A stretch of 64,000 nucleotides of DNA, taken from positions 1 through 64,000 of the forward strand of contig NZ_BONK01000011.1 of assembly GCF_016862675.1 (NCBI RefSeq), read 5' to 3'. This document shows positions 28,319 through 41,206 of this stretch, in pieces. This stretch comes from Cellulomonas chitinilytica. Its GTDB lineage: Bacteria > Actinomycetota > Actinomycetes > Actinomycetales > Cellulomonadaceae. The position numbers and the translations under genes were made by a program. The notes under the pieces are model-generated. The model saw only the letters and a list, made by a program, of their open reading frames with translations, did not search any database and had not been told where the DNA came from. The number at the start of each line of letters is the position of its first letter. The first letter of the stretch is position 1.

Positions 28319-29328
28319 CGGGGGTCAGCGGCACCGGTGCCTGGCCCGGCGTCGACGCGCTCGACGCCGCGTCCGTGGTCGTCGGCGACCTCGCGGACGC
28401 GCCCACCGGCGTCACGGGGCTGCCGTTCACGGTGCTGCTGCCCGACCGGGGGCCGTGGGGCGACCGCACCGGCCACGCCGCCGCCGTGCTCACCGGGCTG
28501 CCGACGGAGCTCGGTCCGCACGGGTGGAAGCTCGCCGACCGGCCCGGCGGGGACCTGGCCCGCGCGCGGGCGTTCGTGCGGGAGGACGTCGACGCCGTCG
28601 CCGTCGGGGCGCACGGGTACGCCGGTCCGCTGGTCGTCCCCGTGCTCGGCCCGCTGTCGCTCGCCGCGTCCGTGTACCTCGCGCGCGGCGACCGCGTGCT
28701 CGCCGACACCGGGGCGGTGCGGGACCTCACCGAGTCCCTCGCGGCCGGCGTCGCCGAGCACCTCGCCGCGCTGCGCGTGGCCGTCCCCGGCGCGGAGCCC
28801 ACCGTGCTGCTGCACGAGCCGCTCCTCGCACCGGTCGTCGCCGGCGTGCTGCCCACGTTCTCCGGCTACGCCGCGCTGCGTGCCGTGCCCGGACCGGTGG
28901 CCGCCGAGCGGATCGGCGCAGTCGCCGCCGGTGCCCGGCAGGGCGGCGCCACGGCCGTCGTCGTGCACGGCGGCGGCTCGTGGGCGTCCCTCCCGGCGAT
29001 CCGGCACGCCGGCGTGGACGGGCTCGCGCTCGCGGTCGCCGGGTTCGACGAGCGCGCGTGGGAGCGTGTGGCGGAGGCGGTCGAGGGCGGGCTCACGCTG
29101 TGGGCGCAGCTCCCGCCGCAGGCGTCCTCGCAGTGCGCTGGCCCGGACGTCGTCGGGCAGGCGGACGTGCTGCTGCGACCCTGGCGGGCCGTGGGGCTGC
29201 CGGCTGCGGGGCTGCGCGACGTCGTGGTGCTCGCGGGGGACCAGGGCGGCACGCCCGACGACGCCCGCGCCGGGCTGGCCGGTGTGGTCAAGGCGGCGAC
29301 GATCGTCGCCGAACGAGCGGAGGACTGA
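28315..29328 (+). CDS. Conserved MetE/UROD-fold-like protein of the mnmA–ligA locus
   Basis: 337 residues, no signal peptide. Actinobacterial homologues are often labelled 'methionine synthase (vitamin-B12 independent)', and the same kind of gene lies near trmU/mnmA and ligA in Mycobacterium tuberculosis (Rv3015c, from memory). Sequence shows [41 protein letters not shown] and VVVHGGGSW; the zinc-binding His-Cys-Cys set of true MetE is not evident, and the protein is less than half of MetE's length, so methionine synthesis is doubtful. Translationally coupled to mnmA, which suggests a role near tRNA modification or sulfur chemistry, but function is unknown. Confidence 0.7.
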   Translation: MTGVSGTGAWPGVDALDAASVVVGDLADAPTGVTGLPFTVLLPDRGPWGDRTGHAAAVLTGLPTELGPHGWKLADRPGGDLARARAFVREDVDAVAVGAHGYAGPLVVPVLGPLSLAASVYLARGDRVLADTGAVRDLTESLAAGVAEHLAALRVAVPGAEPTVLLHEPLLAPVVAGVLPTFSGYAALRAVPGPVAAERIGAVAAGARQGGATAVVVHGGGSWASLPAIRHAGVDGLALAVAGFDERAWERVAEAVEGGLTLWAQLPPQASSQCAGPDVVGQADVLLRPWRAVGLPAAGLRDVVVLAGDQGGTPDDARAGLAGVVKAATIVAERAED

Positions 29329-29687
29329 CGTGACGAACGACCCCGTGGAAGGGCTGTCGCGGCCGCCGGTCCGGGCCTACCGGCGTGGCACGGGCGGTGC
29401 GTTCGCGCTGCTGGTCGCGTCGGGCGCCGCGATCGTCGGCATCGTGGCGCTGCTCGTGGCGTTCGTGTCGATCGGCGTGACGACGCTGAACGCGTCCCGC
29501 ACCGGCGGGGAGCCGTGCCTCGAGGCCTACGCGGCGGACACGGACGGCGCGTACGTCCGCTACCAGGCGTTCCCGCCGAAGGCGGTGTGCGAGTGGGACG
29601 TCGACGGCACGCGCGAGACGGTGGTCGTCGCGAGCGCGTCCGGGCCGTGGGTGGCCGTCGGGGGCGTGCTCGCCGTCGCGGGGGTCG

Positions 29688-32569
<2,882 letters not shown>

Positions 32570-32570
32570 C

Positions 32571-33923
32571 GTGTCGGGTGCCGTCGTCCGGGTCGCCCAG
32601 GGCCGCCAGGTCGCCGACGCCGGGGCGCTGACCGCGGAGGCGTACCTGGCCGACCGCCTGCTCGACGCCACCGACGCGTACGCCGACGAGCTGCGGGACG
32701 CCGCCCGGAGGTCGCGCGAGGCGACGCTGCTGGTCGCCCTGCTCCCGTCCGGCGCCGGGCACGCACCGGCCGACGACGCACCGGCCGACGACGCACCGGC
32801 CGACGACGACCGTGTCGTGGTCGGCACGGTGACGCTCGCGCCGTACGGGACGTCGTACGCGGAGGTCGCCGAGCCGGGTGAGCTCGAGATCCGGATGCTC
32901 GCGGTCGCACCCGAGGCGCGGGGGCACGGGATCGCCGAGCTGCTCGTCACGACGGCCCTGCGGGAGGCGGTCGCGAGCGGTGCGCGGCGCGTGGTGCTCT
33001 CGACCGTCGACTCGATGCACGCCGCCCAACGGCTGTACCGGCGGCTCGGGTTCGTGCCGGCGCCGGAGCGGGACTGGGGTCACGTCGACGTGCAGCTGCG
33101 GGTGCACACGTGGACCCCACCGGACGCGCCGGGTGCCCTCGTCGAGCAGGCGACGTGGCCGCCGTCCCGGGTGGTCGACGTCGACGGGTGGCGGGTGGGC
33201 CTGTCGGACGGGCTGACCCGACGCGCCAACAGCGTCCTGCCGCTCGGCTCCCCGGCCGACGTGGAGGCGTCGCTCGACCGGGTCGAGGCGCTGTACACCG
33301 AGGCCGGTCAGCCGACGGTCGTCCGGGTGTGCCGGGCGTCGACCCCGGGGCTGGAGGCGCGGCTCGACGCCCGTGGCTACACGACGCCCTCGGGGGCGGA
33401 CGTGCTGGTCAGGCCCGTCGTCGATCCCGACGACGGGGTGAGGCGCGCGCCCGGCGGGGCGGCGCGGACGGAGGCCGGGCCTGTCCGGGTGTCCGTGTCC
33501 GACCGCCCGGACGACGCCTGGCTCACGCTGTGGTCGGGCGCGAAGACGCCGCTGCGCACCGGCGCCGCGGATGCGTCGGACGCCGCCGGCGCCCGCGTGA
33601 GGTTCGCCCGGGACGTCCTCGGCGGCGCGCCCGCGATCTACCTGCTCGCGACGGACGGCGAGGGTCCGGTCGCCGTGATCCGGGCGGCTTTCGCCGAGGA
33701 CTGGGTCGCGCTGTCGTGCCTCGTCGTCGCGCCGCGCGCGCGTCGGCGTGGGCTGGGCCGCATGCTCACGGTGCGGGCGCTGGACGAGGCCGCCCGGCGG
33801 GGAGCCAGGCGGGCGTTCCTGCAGGTCGAGCCGGACAACACGGGTGCGGCGGCGCTGTACGTGGGGCTCGGCTTCCAGCCGGCCGAGCGGTACGTGTACC
33901 GGGAGCTGCGGCCGGTCGGCTGA
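32571..33923 (+). CDS. Tandem GNAT acetyltransferase
   Basis: 450 residues made of two GNAT modules. The first (about 1-180) has LEIRMLAVAPEARGHGIAELLVTTAL and AAQRLYRRLGFVP; the second ends with [26 protein letters not shown] and AAALYVGLGFQPAERYVYREL. The double arrangement resembles mycothiol synthase (MshD) and similar proteins, but the similarity is too weak to name it. The first module contains an acidic insert coded by a perfect 15-nt triplication (32763-32807). GTG start lies 1 nt after the ligA stop, so it is co-translated. Confidence 0.8.
   Translation: MSGAVVRVAQGRQVADAGALTAEAYLADRLLDATDAYADELRDAARRSREATLLVALLPSGAGHAPADDAPADDAPADDDRVVVGTVTLAPYGTSYAEVAEPGELEIRMLAVAPEARGHGIAELLVTTALREAVASGARRVVLSTVDSMHAAQRLYRRLGFVPAPERDWGHVDVQLRVHTWTPPDAPGALVEQATWPPSRVVDVDGWRVGLSDGLTRRANSVLPLGSPADVEASLDRVEALYTEAGQPTVVRVCRASTPGLEARLDARGYTTPSGADVLVRPVVDPDDGVRRAPGGAARTEAGPVRVSVSDRPDDAWLTLWSGAKTPLRTGAADASDAAGARVRFARDVLGGAPAIYLLATDGEGPVAVIRAAFAEDWVALSCLVVAPRARRRGLGRMLTVRALDEAARRGARRAFLQVEPDNTGAAALYVGLGFQPAERYVYRELRPVG
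32763..32807 (+). repeat. In-frame 15-nt triplication coding APADD
   Basis: Three exact copies of GCACCGGCCGACGAC inside the tandem GNAT gene, giving APADD three times in a surface loop between strands of the first module. The exact identity indicates recent slippage expansion. Confidence 0.95.
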
Positions 33924-33932
33924 CGGGTGCCG

Positions 33933-35102
33933 TCAGCTCAGCAGGGCGTCGATCGCGACGGCGGACAGCACGTGGTCGGAGGCCATCGCGGACGCGCCGA
34001 GCACCCCGGCCCGTCCCAGGGTGCGTGAGGTGACGATGCGCAGGTGCTGGGTCGCGAGCGGCAGCGACCGGCGGTAGACGACCTCGCGGATGCCGGCGAG
34101 CAGGTGCTCCCCGGCCTCGGCGACGACGCCGCCGATGACGATGACCGACGGGTTGAGCATGCTCACGCACGCGGCGAGCACCTCGCCGATGTGCCGGCCG
34201 GCCTCGCGCACCTCGCGGCTGGCGGCGAGGTCGCCGGACCGGACGAGGGCGACGACGTCGGCGCTGGTGGTCGCGTCCGGCAGGGCGCTCGCGATGGCGG
34301 GCCCGCTCGCGACGGCCTCGAGGCAGCCGGTGTTGCCGCAGCGGCAGGGCCGGTCGGACCCGCCGGGGACGGCGATGTGGCCGAGGTCGCCGGCGGCACC
34401 CTGGGCGCCGCGGCGGATCCGGCCGTCGGAGATGATCCCGGCGCCGATGCCGGTGGCGACCTTGACGAACAGCAGGTGGTCGACGTCGGGCCACTGCGAC
34501 GTGTGCTCGCCGAGGGCCATGAGGTTGACGTCGTTGTCGACGAGCACCGGGACGCCGAGCTTGCGGGCCAGCAGGCCGGGCACGTCGGCGTCGTCCCAGC
34601 CCGGCATGATCGGCGGGTTGATGGGGCGTCCGGTGGAGTGCTCGACGGGTCCTGGGAGCCCGACGCCGACGCTGGCGAGGTCGCTCGCGGGGCGGCCGGC
34701 GGTGCCGAGCAGGCCGAGGCCGAGCTCGACGACGCGGTCGAGCACGGGGCCGGGGCCTTCGGCGATGGCGATGGGCTCGGCGTGCTCGGCGAGGACCGTC
34801 CCGGCCAGGTCGGTGAGGGCCAGGCGGGAGTGGGTGGCGCCGAGGTCGACCGCGAGGACGACGCGTGCGGCCGGGTTGAACGCGAACGTGGCCGGTGGCC
34901 GTCCGCCCGTCGAGCTGGCCTCGCCGGCGGGGGAGACGAAGCCGGAGGACAGGAGCGCCTCGACGCGTGCGGCGATGGTCGAGCGGGCCTGGCCGGTGAG
35001 TGTGGCCAGGTCGGAGCGGGTGCGGGGCTGCCCGTCGCGGAGCAGCTGGAACATCTCCCCGGCGCCCGTCGGGCGGGCGGCGACCTTGAGGAGCTCGTCC
35101 AT
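33933..35102 (-). CDS. ROK-family repressor of the ribose-type sugar locus (predicted)
   Basis: 389 residues: winged helix (about 12-70, RSDLATLTGQARSTIAARVEALL) and ROK domain with LAVDLGATHSRLAL, LVDNDVNLMALGEH, ATGIGAGIISDG and zinc motif CRCGNTGCLE. ATG at 35102 is taken; the longer frame to 35522 crosses the divergent transporter gene. It is divergent from the ABC operon at 35212, with 109 bp between the starts, so it most likely represses that operon in the absence of its sugar. Confidence 0.92.
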   Translation of the reverse strand: MDELLKVAARPTGAGEMFQLLRDGQPRTRSDLATLTGQARSTIAARVEALLSSGFVSPAGEASSTGGRPPATFAFNPAARVVLAVDLGATHSRLALTDLAGTVLAEHAEPIAIAEGPGPVLDRVVELGLGLLGTAGRPASDLASVGVGLPGPVEHSTGRPINPPIMPGWDDADVPGLLARKLGVPVLVDNDVNLMALGEHTSQWPDVDHLLFVKVATGIGAGIISDGRIRRGAQGAAGDLGHIAVPGGSDRPCRCGNTGCLEAVASGPAIASALPDATTSADVVALVRSGDLAASREVREAGRHIGEVLAACVSMLNPSVIVIGGVVAEAGEHLLAGIREVVYRRSLPLATQHLRIVTSRTLGRAGVLGASAMASDHVLSAVAIDALLS

Positions 35103-35174
35103 GCGCACAGTGAACCATCCGGCCTTGTGTAGGTCACGTTCGCGTAACCATGACACATTCGTAGCGGCTTTTGC

Positions 35175-35204
35175 TTGACCGTCGACAGAAGTGGGTCCTA
35201 CGTT
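35175..35204 (+). promoter_or_regulatory. Promoter of the ribose-type ABC operon
   Basis: -35 TTGACC (35175-35180), 18-nt spacer, -10 TACGTT (35199-35204), then 7 nt to ATG 35212, so the message is probably leaderless. An AT-richer stretch just upstream (about 35125-35175) is where the divergent ROK repressor could bind. Confidence 0.7.
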
Positions 35205-35211
35205 CGGCCCC

Positions 35212-36726
35212 ATGGTCACCGTGGACCCGCCGCTGCTCCGGATGAGCGGGATCGTCAAGCAGTTCCCGGGCGCGAGAGCGCTCGACGGCGTCGACCTCGA
35301 GATCCGGGCCGGCGAGGTGCACTGCCTCCTCGGCCAGAACGGCGCCGGCAAGTCCACCCTCATCAAGGTGCTCGCGGGCGCCCACCAGCCCGACGAGGGC
35401 CAGATCCTCCTCGACGGCCGGCCCGTCACCATCCCGGACCCCGTCGCGGGCCTGCGGCTCGGCATCGCGACCATGTACCAGGAGCTCGACGTCGTCGACG
35501 GGCTGTCCGTCGCCGAGAACATCTACCTCGGCCACGAGCTCGCCACCGCCGGGTTCTCCCAGCGCCGGGCGGCGACCGCGAGCACCCGCGCGATCCTGCG
35601 GCGGCTCGGCCACGGCGACATCTCGCCGCACCGCGAGGTCGGGCGCCTGTCGGCCGCCGGCAAGCAGATCGTCAGCATGGCGCGCGCCCTCTCGCACGAC
35701 GCGCGCGTCATCGTCATGGACGAGCCCTCCGCCGTCCTCGACGCCGAGGAGGTCGCCAACCTCTTCCGCGTGGTCCGCGAGCTGACCGCGTCCGGCGTCG
35801 CCGTCGTCTACATCTCGCACCGCCTGGAGGAGATCCGCCAGATCGGCGACCGGATCACCGTGCTCAAGGACGGCCGGACGGTCGCGACCGGCCTGCCCGC
35901 CGCGCAGACCCCGACCGCCGAGCTGATCCGCCTCATGACGGGCCGGACCGTCGAGTACGCGATCCCGCCCCGGCCGTCCGTGCCGGACGACGCCGCGACC
36001 GTGCTGCACGTGGACGGGCTCTCGTTGCGGGGCGCGTTCCACGATGTGTCTTTCCAGGTCCGGGCGGGCGAGGTCGTCGGCCTCGCCGGGCTCGTCGGCT
36101 CGGGCCGCACGGAGATCCTCGAGACCGTGTTCGGCGCCCGGCACGCGACGTCCGGCACCGTCCGGGTGGGCGACCGTCGGCTGCGTCCCGGCTCGGTGAG
36201 CGACGCCGTCCACGCCGGCATCGGGCTCTGCCCGGAGGAGCGCAAGAGCCAGGGCCTCCTGCTCGACGAGCCCGTGTACCGGAACATCACGCTCTCCACG
36301 TTCGGTCGCACCGCGAGGGCGTCGTTCCTCGACGAGGGTGCCGAGCGGACCGTCGCCCGGGAGCAGATCGAGGCGCTCGACGTGCGCCCGTCCGACCCCG
36401 AGCGCAGCGCGCGCACCCTGTCCGGCGGCAACCAGCAAAAGGTCCTGCTGGCCCGCTGGCTCGTGCACGGCTGCCGCGTGCTCCTGCTCGACGAGCCCAC
36501 CCGCGGCGTCGACGTCGGCGCGCGCGCCGAGATCTACGCCCTGATCGCGGACCTCGCCGCGCAGGGCACCGCCGTGGTCGTCGTCTCCAGCGAGATCCCC
36601 GAGGTGCTCGGGCTCGCCGACCGGGTCCTCGTCGTCTCCGAGGGGCGCGTGGTCCACCACGGGCCCGCGACCGGCATCGACGAGCACCGGGTGCTCGACC
36701 TCGTCATGGAAGGAAGTGCCGCGTGA
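35212..36726 (+). CDS. Ribose/galactose-type sugar ABC transporter ATPase
   Basis: 504 residues with two ABC domains in tandem, as in RbsA/MglA/XylG. First domain: Walker A GQNGAGKST (about 41-49), Walker B VIVMDEPSAVL, ISHRLEEI. Second domain: degenerate Walker A GLVGSGRTE, signature LSGGNQQKV, Walker B VLLLDEPTRGVD. Supplies energy to the adjacent permease. ATG 35212 is preferred to the upstream ATG 35191, which would lie inside the promoter. The stop overlaps the permease start (GTGA). Confidence 0.95.
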   Translation: MVTVDPPLLRMSGIVKQFPGARALDGVDLEIRAGEVHCLLGQNGAGKSTLIKVLAGAHQPDEGQILLDGRPVTIPDPVAGLRLGIATMYQELDVVDGLSVAENIYLGHELATAGFSQRRAATASTRAILRRLGHGDISPHREVGRLSAAGKQIVSMARALSHDARVIVMDEPSAVLDAEEVANLFRVVRELTASGVAVVYISHRLEEIRQIGDRITVLKDGRTVATGLPAAQTPTAELIRLMTGRTVEYAIPPRPSVPDDAATVLHVDGLSLRGAFHDVSFQVRAGEVVGLAGLVGSGRTEILETVFGARHATSGTVRVGDRRLRPGSVSDAVHAGIGLCPEERKSQGLLLDEPVYRNITLSTFGRTARASFLDEGAERTVAREQIEALDVRPSDPERSARTLSGGNQQKVLLARWLVHGCRVLLLDEPTRGVDVGARAEIYALIADLAAQGTAVVVVSSEIPEVLGLADRVLVVSEGRVVHHGPATGIDEHRVLDLVMEGSAA

Positions 36727-37769
36727 GCGACATCCCAGCAGCCGTGCCGGCCGACGAGTCGGCCCGGATCGAGAAGGCGTCGAGAAGCACCACGACGGCC
36801 CGCAAGGGGATCCTGCACGGCGCCACGGGCCGCAACCTCGGGCTCGTGATCGCTCTCGTCGCCCTGTGCGTCTTCGGCGTCATCACCGCCGGGGAGCGGT
36901 TCGCGAGCATCGACAACGTGCTCACGATCCTGCGGCTCGCGTCGGTGATCGGGGTGCTGAGCATCGGGATGACGTTCGTCATCACCGGCGGCGGCATCGA
37001 CCTGTCCGTCGGGTCCGTCGTCGGGCTCGCCTCGGTGTGGGCGTCGACGCTGGCCACGCAGACGATGGCGCAGGACACCCACTGGATCGTCATGGTCGGG
37101 TGCGCGCTCGCGGTCGGTCTCGGGGCCGGGCTCGTCAACGGCGTGCTCATCGCGTACGGGAAGGTCGTCGCGTTCATCGCGACGCTCGCGATGCTCGTCT
37201 CCGCCCGAGGTCTCGCGGAGATCATCGCCAACCGGCAGACCCAGATCGTCAAGGTCCAGGGCTTCCTCGACTTCTTCCGGGACGACTTCATCGGCATCCC
37301 GACGCTCGTCTGGATCTTCGTCGTCGTCGCGGTGGCCGGCTGGATCCTGCTCAACCGCACCACGTTCGGTCGCCGCACCATCGCGGTCGGCGGCAACCCC
37401 GAGGCGGCCCGTCTCGCGGGCATCAAGGTCAAGCGCCACACGATGTACCTGTACGCGCTGTCCGGCCTCGCGGCGGGCATCGGCGGGGTGATGATGCTCG
37501 GCCGCACGACCGCCGGCAGCTCCACGAACGGCCAGCTCTACGAGCTCGACGCCATCGCCGCCGTGGTCGTCGGCGGCACGCTGCTCATCGGCGGTCGCGG
37601 CACCATCGTCGGCACCGTCCTGGGCGTCCTCATCTTCTCGACGCTCACCAACGTGTTCACGCAGAACAACCTGTCCATCTCGGCGCAGGCCATCGCCAAG
37701 GGCGTGATCATCGTCGTCGCCGTGCTGCTCCAGCAGCGCATCGCCGAGCGCTCCCGCGCCGGGACCTGA
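36723..37769 (+). CDS. Ribose-type sugar ABC transporter permease
   Basis: 348 residues, RbsC family, with about eight to ten membrane segments after a ~38-residue cytoplasmic N-terminus. Family landmarks: LSIGMTFVITGGGIDLSVGS, LVNGVLIAYGKVVAFIATLA, GRRTIAVGGNPEAARLAGI and GGTLLIGGRGTIVGTVLG. GTG 36723 overlaps the ATPase stop. Forms the channel of the transporter; the sugar is not revealed by sequence. Confidence 0.95.
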   Translation: MSDIPAAVPADESARIEKASRSTTTARKGILHGATGRNLGLVIALVALCVFGVITAGERFASIDNVLTILRLASVIGVLSIGMTFVITGGGIDLSVGSVVGLASVWASTLATQTMAQDTHWIVMVGCALAVGLGAGLVNGVLIAYGKVVAFIATLAMLVSARGLAEIIANRQTQIVKVQGFLDFFRDDFIGIPTLVWIFVVVAVAGWILLNRTTFGRRTIAVGGNPEAARLAGIKVKRHTMYLYALSGLAAGIGGVMMLGRTTAGSSTNGQLYELDAIAAVVVGGTLLIGGRGTIVGTVLGVLIFSTLTNVFTQNNLSISAQAIAKGVIIVVAVLLQQRIAERSRAGT

Positions 37770-37823
37770 CCCCGGACCCTCGTCGCCCCCACCCCGCACG
37801 TCCATCGATCAAGGAGGATCGTC

Positions 37824-38879
37824 ATGACTGCTGTGTCGCACACCCTGCGCCGGCGCCGCTGGGCGCTCGCCGGTACCGCCACCGCCCTCGCGCTCGTCGT
37901 CGCGGGCTGCACGTCCAACACCCCGGAGGACGAGGGCACGGCCCAGGCCCCGGCCGTCGCCGCGACCGGCAACGACGAGCCCGGCGACAAGGTGACCATC
38001 GGGTTCTCCGCCCCGGCCGCGGACCACGGCTGGATGGGTGCCATCACGAAGGCTGCCGTCGCCGAGGCGGCGAAGTACCCGGACCTCGAGCTCGTGCAGG
38101 CCGAGGCCACCAACGACGTGAACCTGCAGATCAGCCAGATCGAGCAGTTCATCAACGACGGCGTCGACGCGATCGTGCTGCTCCCGTTCGACGGCGCCGC
38201 GCTGACCGAGGTCGCCACCAAGGCCATGCAGGCCGGCATCGCGGTCGTCAACGTCGACCGCGAGTTCTCCGACCCGAACGCGGCCCGCACCACGGTGCTC
38301 GGCGACAACTACGGCATGGGCGTCAGCGCCGGCACGTTCATCTGCGAGCAGCTCGGCGGCAAGACCGACGCGAAGGTCGCCGAGATCGCCGGGATCGACT
38401 CGCTGCCGCTCACGCAGGACCGCAGCCGCGGGTTCAAGGACGCGCTCGCGGCGTGCGGGCTGACGGTGAGCAACCGCGTCGCAGCCGACTTCACCGTCCA
38501 GGGCGGCGAGGCCGCCGCGGCGAACCTGCTGCAGGCCGCGCCGAAGCTCGACGCCATCTGGAACCACGACGACGACCAGGGCGTCGGCGTCCTGGCGGCG
38601 ATCGAGAACGCGGGCCGCGACGAGTTCTTCATGGTCGGCGGCGCCGGCTCGAAGAACGTCATGGACGCCATCAAGGCCGACAACACCGTGCTCAAGGCGA
38701 CGGTCATCTACCCGTCGACGCAGGCCGCCGACGGCATCAAGCTCGCCCGGCTGCTCGTGCAGGGCAAGTCGATGAGCGACCTCGTCGAGGTCGAGGTGCC
38801 GCGCACGATCCAGCTCTACGCGCCGGTCGTCACCAAGGAGAACGTCGACCAGTACCTGCCGACGGCATTCGAGTCCTGA
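37824..38879 (+). CDS. Sugar-binding lipoprotein of the ribose-type transporter
   Basis: 351 residues; signal peptide with lipobox LVVAGC (lipidated C29), short linker, then a periplasmic-binding fold type [77 protein letters not shown] perfect AAGGAGG lies 6 nt before the ATG, the strongest ribosome site in the window, in keeping with the need for excess binding protein. A long hairpin follows the stop (38892-38928). Confidence 0.94.
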   Translation: MTAVSHTLRRRRWALAGTATALALVVAGCTSNTPEDEGTAQAPAVAATGNDEPGDKVTIGFSAPAADHGWMGAITKAAVAEAAKYPDLELVQAEATNDVNLQISQIEQFINDGVDAIVLLPFDGAALTEVATKAMQAGIAVVNVDREFSDPNAARTTVLGDNYGMGVSAGTFICEQLGGKTDAKVAEIAGIDSLPLTQDRSRGFKDALAACGLTVSNRVAADFTVQGGEAAAANLLQAAPKLDAIWNHDDDQGVGVLAAIENAGRDEFFMVGGAGSKNVMDAIKADNTVLKATVIYPSTQAADGIKLARLLVQGKSMSDLVEVEVPRTIQLYAPVVTKENVDQYLPTAFES

Positions 38880-38891
38880 CCGGCCGCACCA

Positions 38892-38928
38892 CCCGGGCGG
38901 GCCGTGCTCCGCACACGGCCCGCCCGGG
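38892..38928 (+). terminator. Strong intercistronic hairpin after the binding-protein gene
   Basis: Perfect 15-bp stem (CCCGGGCGGGCCGTG / CACGGCCCGCCCGGG) with a 7-nt loop, 13 nt after the stop of the binding protein and 20 nt before the next start. In an operon this would act as a partial terminator or an RNA 3'-end stabiliser that raises binding-protein output over the downstream enzymes. Confidence 0.8.
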
Positions 38929-38947
38929 GTCCTCGAAGGAGCTGCTC

Positions 38948-40147
38948 GTGACCCTCGCACCGCAACCGCGCCTCGGCGTAGGGATGGTCGGCTACGCCTT
39001 CATGGGCGTGGCGCACTCCCAGGCCTGGCGCACGGCCCCCCGGTTCTTCGACCTGCCGCTGACCCCGGACCTGACGGTCGTCGCCGGCCGGAACGCCGAC
39101 GCCGTCCGCGCCGCCGCCGACCGGCTGGGCTGGCGCGACGTCGAGACGGACTGGAAGGCGCTCGTCGCACGCGACGACGTCGACCTCGTCGACATCTGCA
39201 CACCCGGCGACACGCACGCGGACATCGCCCTCGCGGCGCTCGCGGCGGGCAAGCACGTGCTGTGCGAGAAGCCGCTGGCCAACACGGTCGCGGAGGCGGA
39301 GGCGATGGTCGCCGCCGCGACCGGCGCCACAGGGCTTGCGATGGTCGGCTTCACCTACCGGCGGGTGCCGGCCGTGCAGCTCGCCCGGACGCTCGTCGAG
39401 CAGGGCCGCATCGGCACCGTCCGGCACGTGCGCGCGCAGTACCTGCAGGACTGGATCGCCGACCCGGCCGTGCCGCTGTCGTGGCGGCTCGACAAGCAGA
39501 AGGCGGGCTCGGGTGCGCTCGGCGACATCGGGGCGCACGTCGTCGACCTCGCGCAGTTCGTCACGGGCGAGACCCTGACCGGGGTGTCCGCGATGCTCGA
39601 GACGTTCGTGCGGGAGCGCCCCGTCGCGGACCAGTTCAGCGGGCTGTCCGGCACCGGGTCGACGAGCGGCGCGACGGGACCGGTCACGGTGGACGACGCG
39701 GCGGTCTTCCTGGCGCGGCTGTCCGGGGGAGGGCTCGCGACGTTCGAGGCCACCCGGTTCGCGTCGGGCCGCAAGAACGCGATCCGCCTGGAGGTCAACG
39801 GCTCCGCGGGGTCTCTGGCGTTCGACTTCGAGGACATGAACGTCCTGCACTACTTCGACGCGTCGCAGCCCGCGTGGGAGGCGGGCTTCCGGCGCATCGT
39901 CGTCACGGAGCCCGAGCACGCGTACGTCGGCGCGTGGTGGCCGCCCGGCCACGGGCTCGGGTACGAGCACGCGTTCACGCACCAGGTCGTCGACCTCGTC
40001 GACGCCCTCGCCGCGAACCGCCAGCCGACGCCGAGCTTCGCCGACGGCCTCCAGGTACAACGGGTGCTCGACGCCGTGGAGCGCTCGGCGGCGGACGAGA
40101 GCCGATGGACCCCACTGAACGAGCCGGCCGAAGGAGCTGCACGATGA
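38948..40147 (+). CDS. Gfo/Idh/MocA family sugar oxidoreductase
   Basis: 399 residues, NAD(P)-dependent. Rossmann domain begins [19 protein letters not shown] (the third glycine of GxGxxG is replaced by Ala in GYAFMG), then [31 protein letters not shown] with the family EKP motif, and [17 protein letters not shown] in the substrate domain, where Asp and His face the substrate. GTG 38948 has AAGGAG 7 nt upstream. Located in the sugar operon and coupled by ATGA to the TIM-barrel gene, so it probably oxidises the imported sugar or polyol. Confidence 0.92.
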   Translation: MTLAPQPRLGVGMVGYAFMGVAHSQAWRTAPRFFDLPLTPDLTVVAGRNADAVRAAADRLGWRDVETDWKALVARDDVDLVDICTPGDTHADIALAALAAGKHVLCEKPLANTVAEAEAMVAAATGATGLAMVGFTYRRVPAVQLARTLVEQGRIGTVRHVRAQYLQDWIADPAVPLSWRLDKQKAGSGALGDIGAHVVDLAQFVTGETLTGVSAMLETFVRERPVADQFSGLSGTGSTSGATGPVTVDDAAVFLARLSGGGLATFEATRFASGRKNAIRLEVNGSAGSLAFDFEDMNVLHYFDASQPAWEAGFRRIVVTEPEHAYVGAWWPPGHGLGYEHAFTHQVVDLVDALAANRQPTPSFADGLQVQRVLDAVERSAADESRWTPLNEPAEGAAR

Positions 40148-41145
40148 CCCGCCCCGTGACCCTGTTCACCGGCCAGTGGGCCGACCTGCCGTTCGAGGAG
40201 GTGGCCCGGCTCGCCGCCGGGTGGGGCTACGACGGCCTGGAGATCGCCTGCTGGGGCGACCACCTGGACCCGTGGCGGTGGGACGACGACGCGTACGTCG
40301 ACTCCCGCCGCGAGATCCTCGACCGGCACGGCCTGCAGGTCTGGGCCATCTCGAACCACCTCAAGGGCCAGGCGGTCTGCGACGACCCGATCGACCAGCG
40401 GCACCGCGACATCCTGTCCGACCGCGTGTGGGGCGACGGCGACCCGGAGGGCGTCCGGCAGCGGGCCGCCGAGGAGATGAAGCACACCGCCCGCCTCGCG
40501 GCGAAGCTCGGCGTCAAGACGGTCGTCGGGTTCACCGGGTCGAGCATCTGGAAGTACGTCGCGATGTTCCCGCCCGTCTCCCAGGAGGCCGTCGACGCCG
40601 GGTACCAGGACTTCGCCGACCGGTGGAACCCGATCCTCGACGTGTTCGACGAGGTCGGCGTCCGGTTCGCCCACGAGGTGCACCCCAGCGAGATCGCCTA
40701 CGACTACTGGACCTGCGTGCGGACCCTCGAGGCCATCGGTCACCGCGAGGCGTTCGGCCTGAACTGGGACCCCAGCCACTTCATCTGGCAGCAGCTCGAC
40801 CCCGTCGACTTCATCCTCGAGTTCCGCGACCGGATCTACCACGTGGACTGCAAGGACGTGAAGCTCCGCCTCGGCAACGGCCGCAACGGCCGGCTCGGGT
40901 CGCACCTCGCGTGGGCGGACCTGCGCCGCGGGTGGGACTTCGTCTCGACCGGGCGGGGGGACGTGCCGTGGGAGGCGTCGTTCCGGGCGCTCAACTCCAT
41001 CGGGTACGACGGGCCGATCTCCGTGGAGTGGGAGGACGCCGGGATGGACCGGCTGCTGGGGGCTCCCGAGGCGCTCGACTTCGTGCGGCGCAACGCGTTC
41101 GACCCGCCGACGGCGGCGTTCGACGCGGCGTTCAGCACGCGCTGA
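40144..41145 (+). CDS. Xylose-isomerase-like TIM-barrel sugar isomerase/epimerase
   Basis: 333 residues of the AP-endonuclease-2/xylose isomerase superfamily. Metal-binding acids and histidines are visible in [40 protein letters not shown] and [15 protein letters not shown] overlaps the stop of the oxidoreductase (ATGA). With the Gfo/Idh enzyme it likely carries out oxidation followed by isomerisation or epimerisation of an imported sugar, as in inositol or keto-sugar routes; the exact substrate is unknown. Confidence 0.9.
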   Translation: MTRPVTLFTGQWADLPFEEVARLAAGWGYDGLEIACWGDHLDPWRWDDDAYVDSRREILDRHGLQVWAISNHLKGQAVCDDPIDQRHRDILSDRVWGDGDPEGVRQRAAEEMKHTARLAAKLGVKTVVGFTGSSIWKYVAMFPPVSQEAVDAGYQDFADRWNPILDVFDEVGVRFAHEVHPSEIAYDYWTCVRTLEAIGHREAFGLNWDPSHFIWQQLDPVDFILEFRDRIYHVDCKDVKLRLGNGRNGRLGSHLAWADLRRGWDFVSTGRGDVPWEASFRALNSIGYDGPISVEWEDAGMDRLLGAPEALDFVRRNAFDPPTAAFDAAFSTR

Positions 41146-41163
41146 CCCCGGGGCACGGGGAGG

Positions 41164-41201
41164 GGCGGCACCGGGACGGCGAGGGGCGTCCCGGTGCCGC
41201 C
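41164..41201. terminator. Long hairpin terminator between convergent genes
   Basis: Perfect 15-bp stem (GGCGGCACCGGGACG / CGTCCCGGTGCCGCC) with an 8-nt loop, between the end of the sugar operon and the end of the convergent FUSC gene. Likely stops transcription from both sides. Confidence 0.85.
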
Positions 41202-41206
41202 GTCGT

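Noticed and set aside
28315..29328. True methionine synthase MetE
   Set aside because: Less than half of MetE length and no evident His/Cys zinc site.
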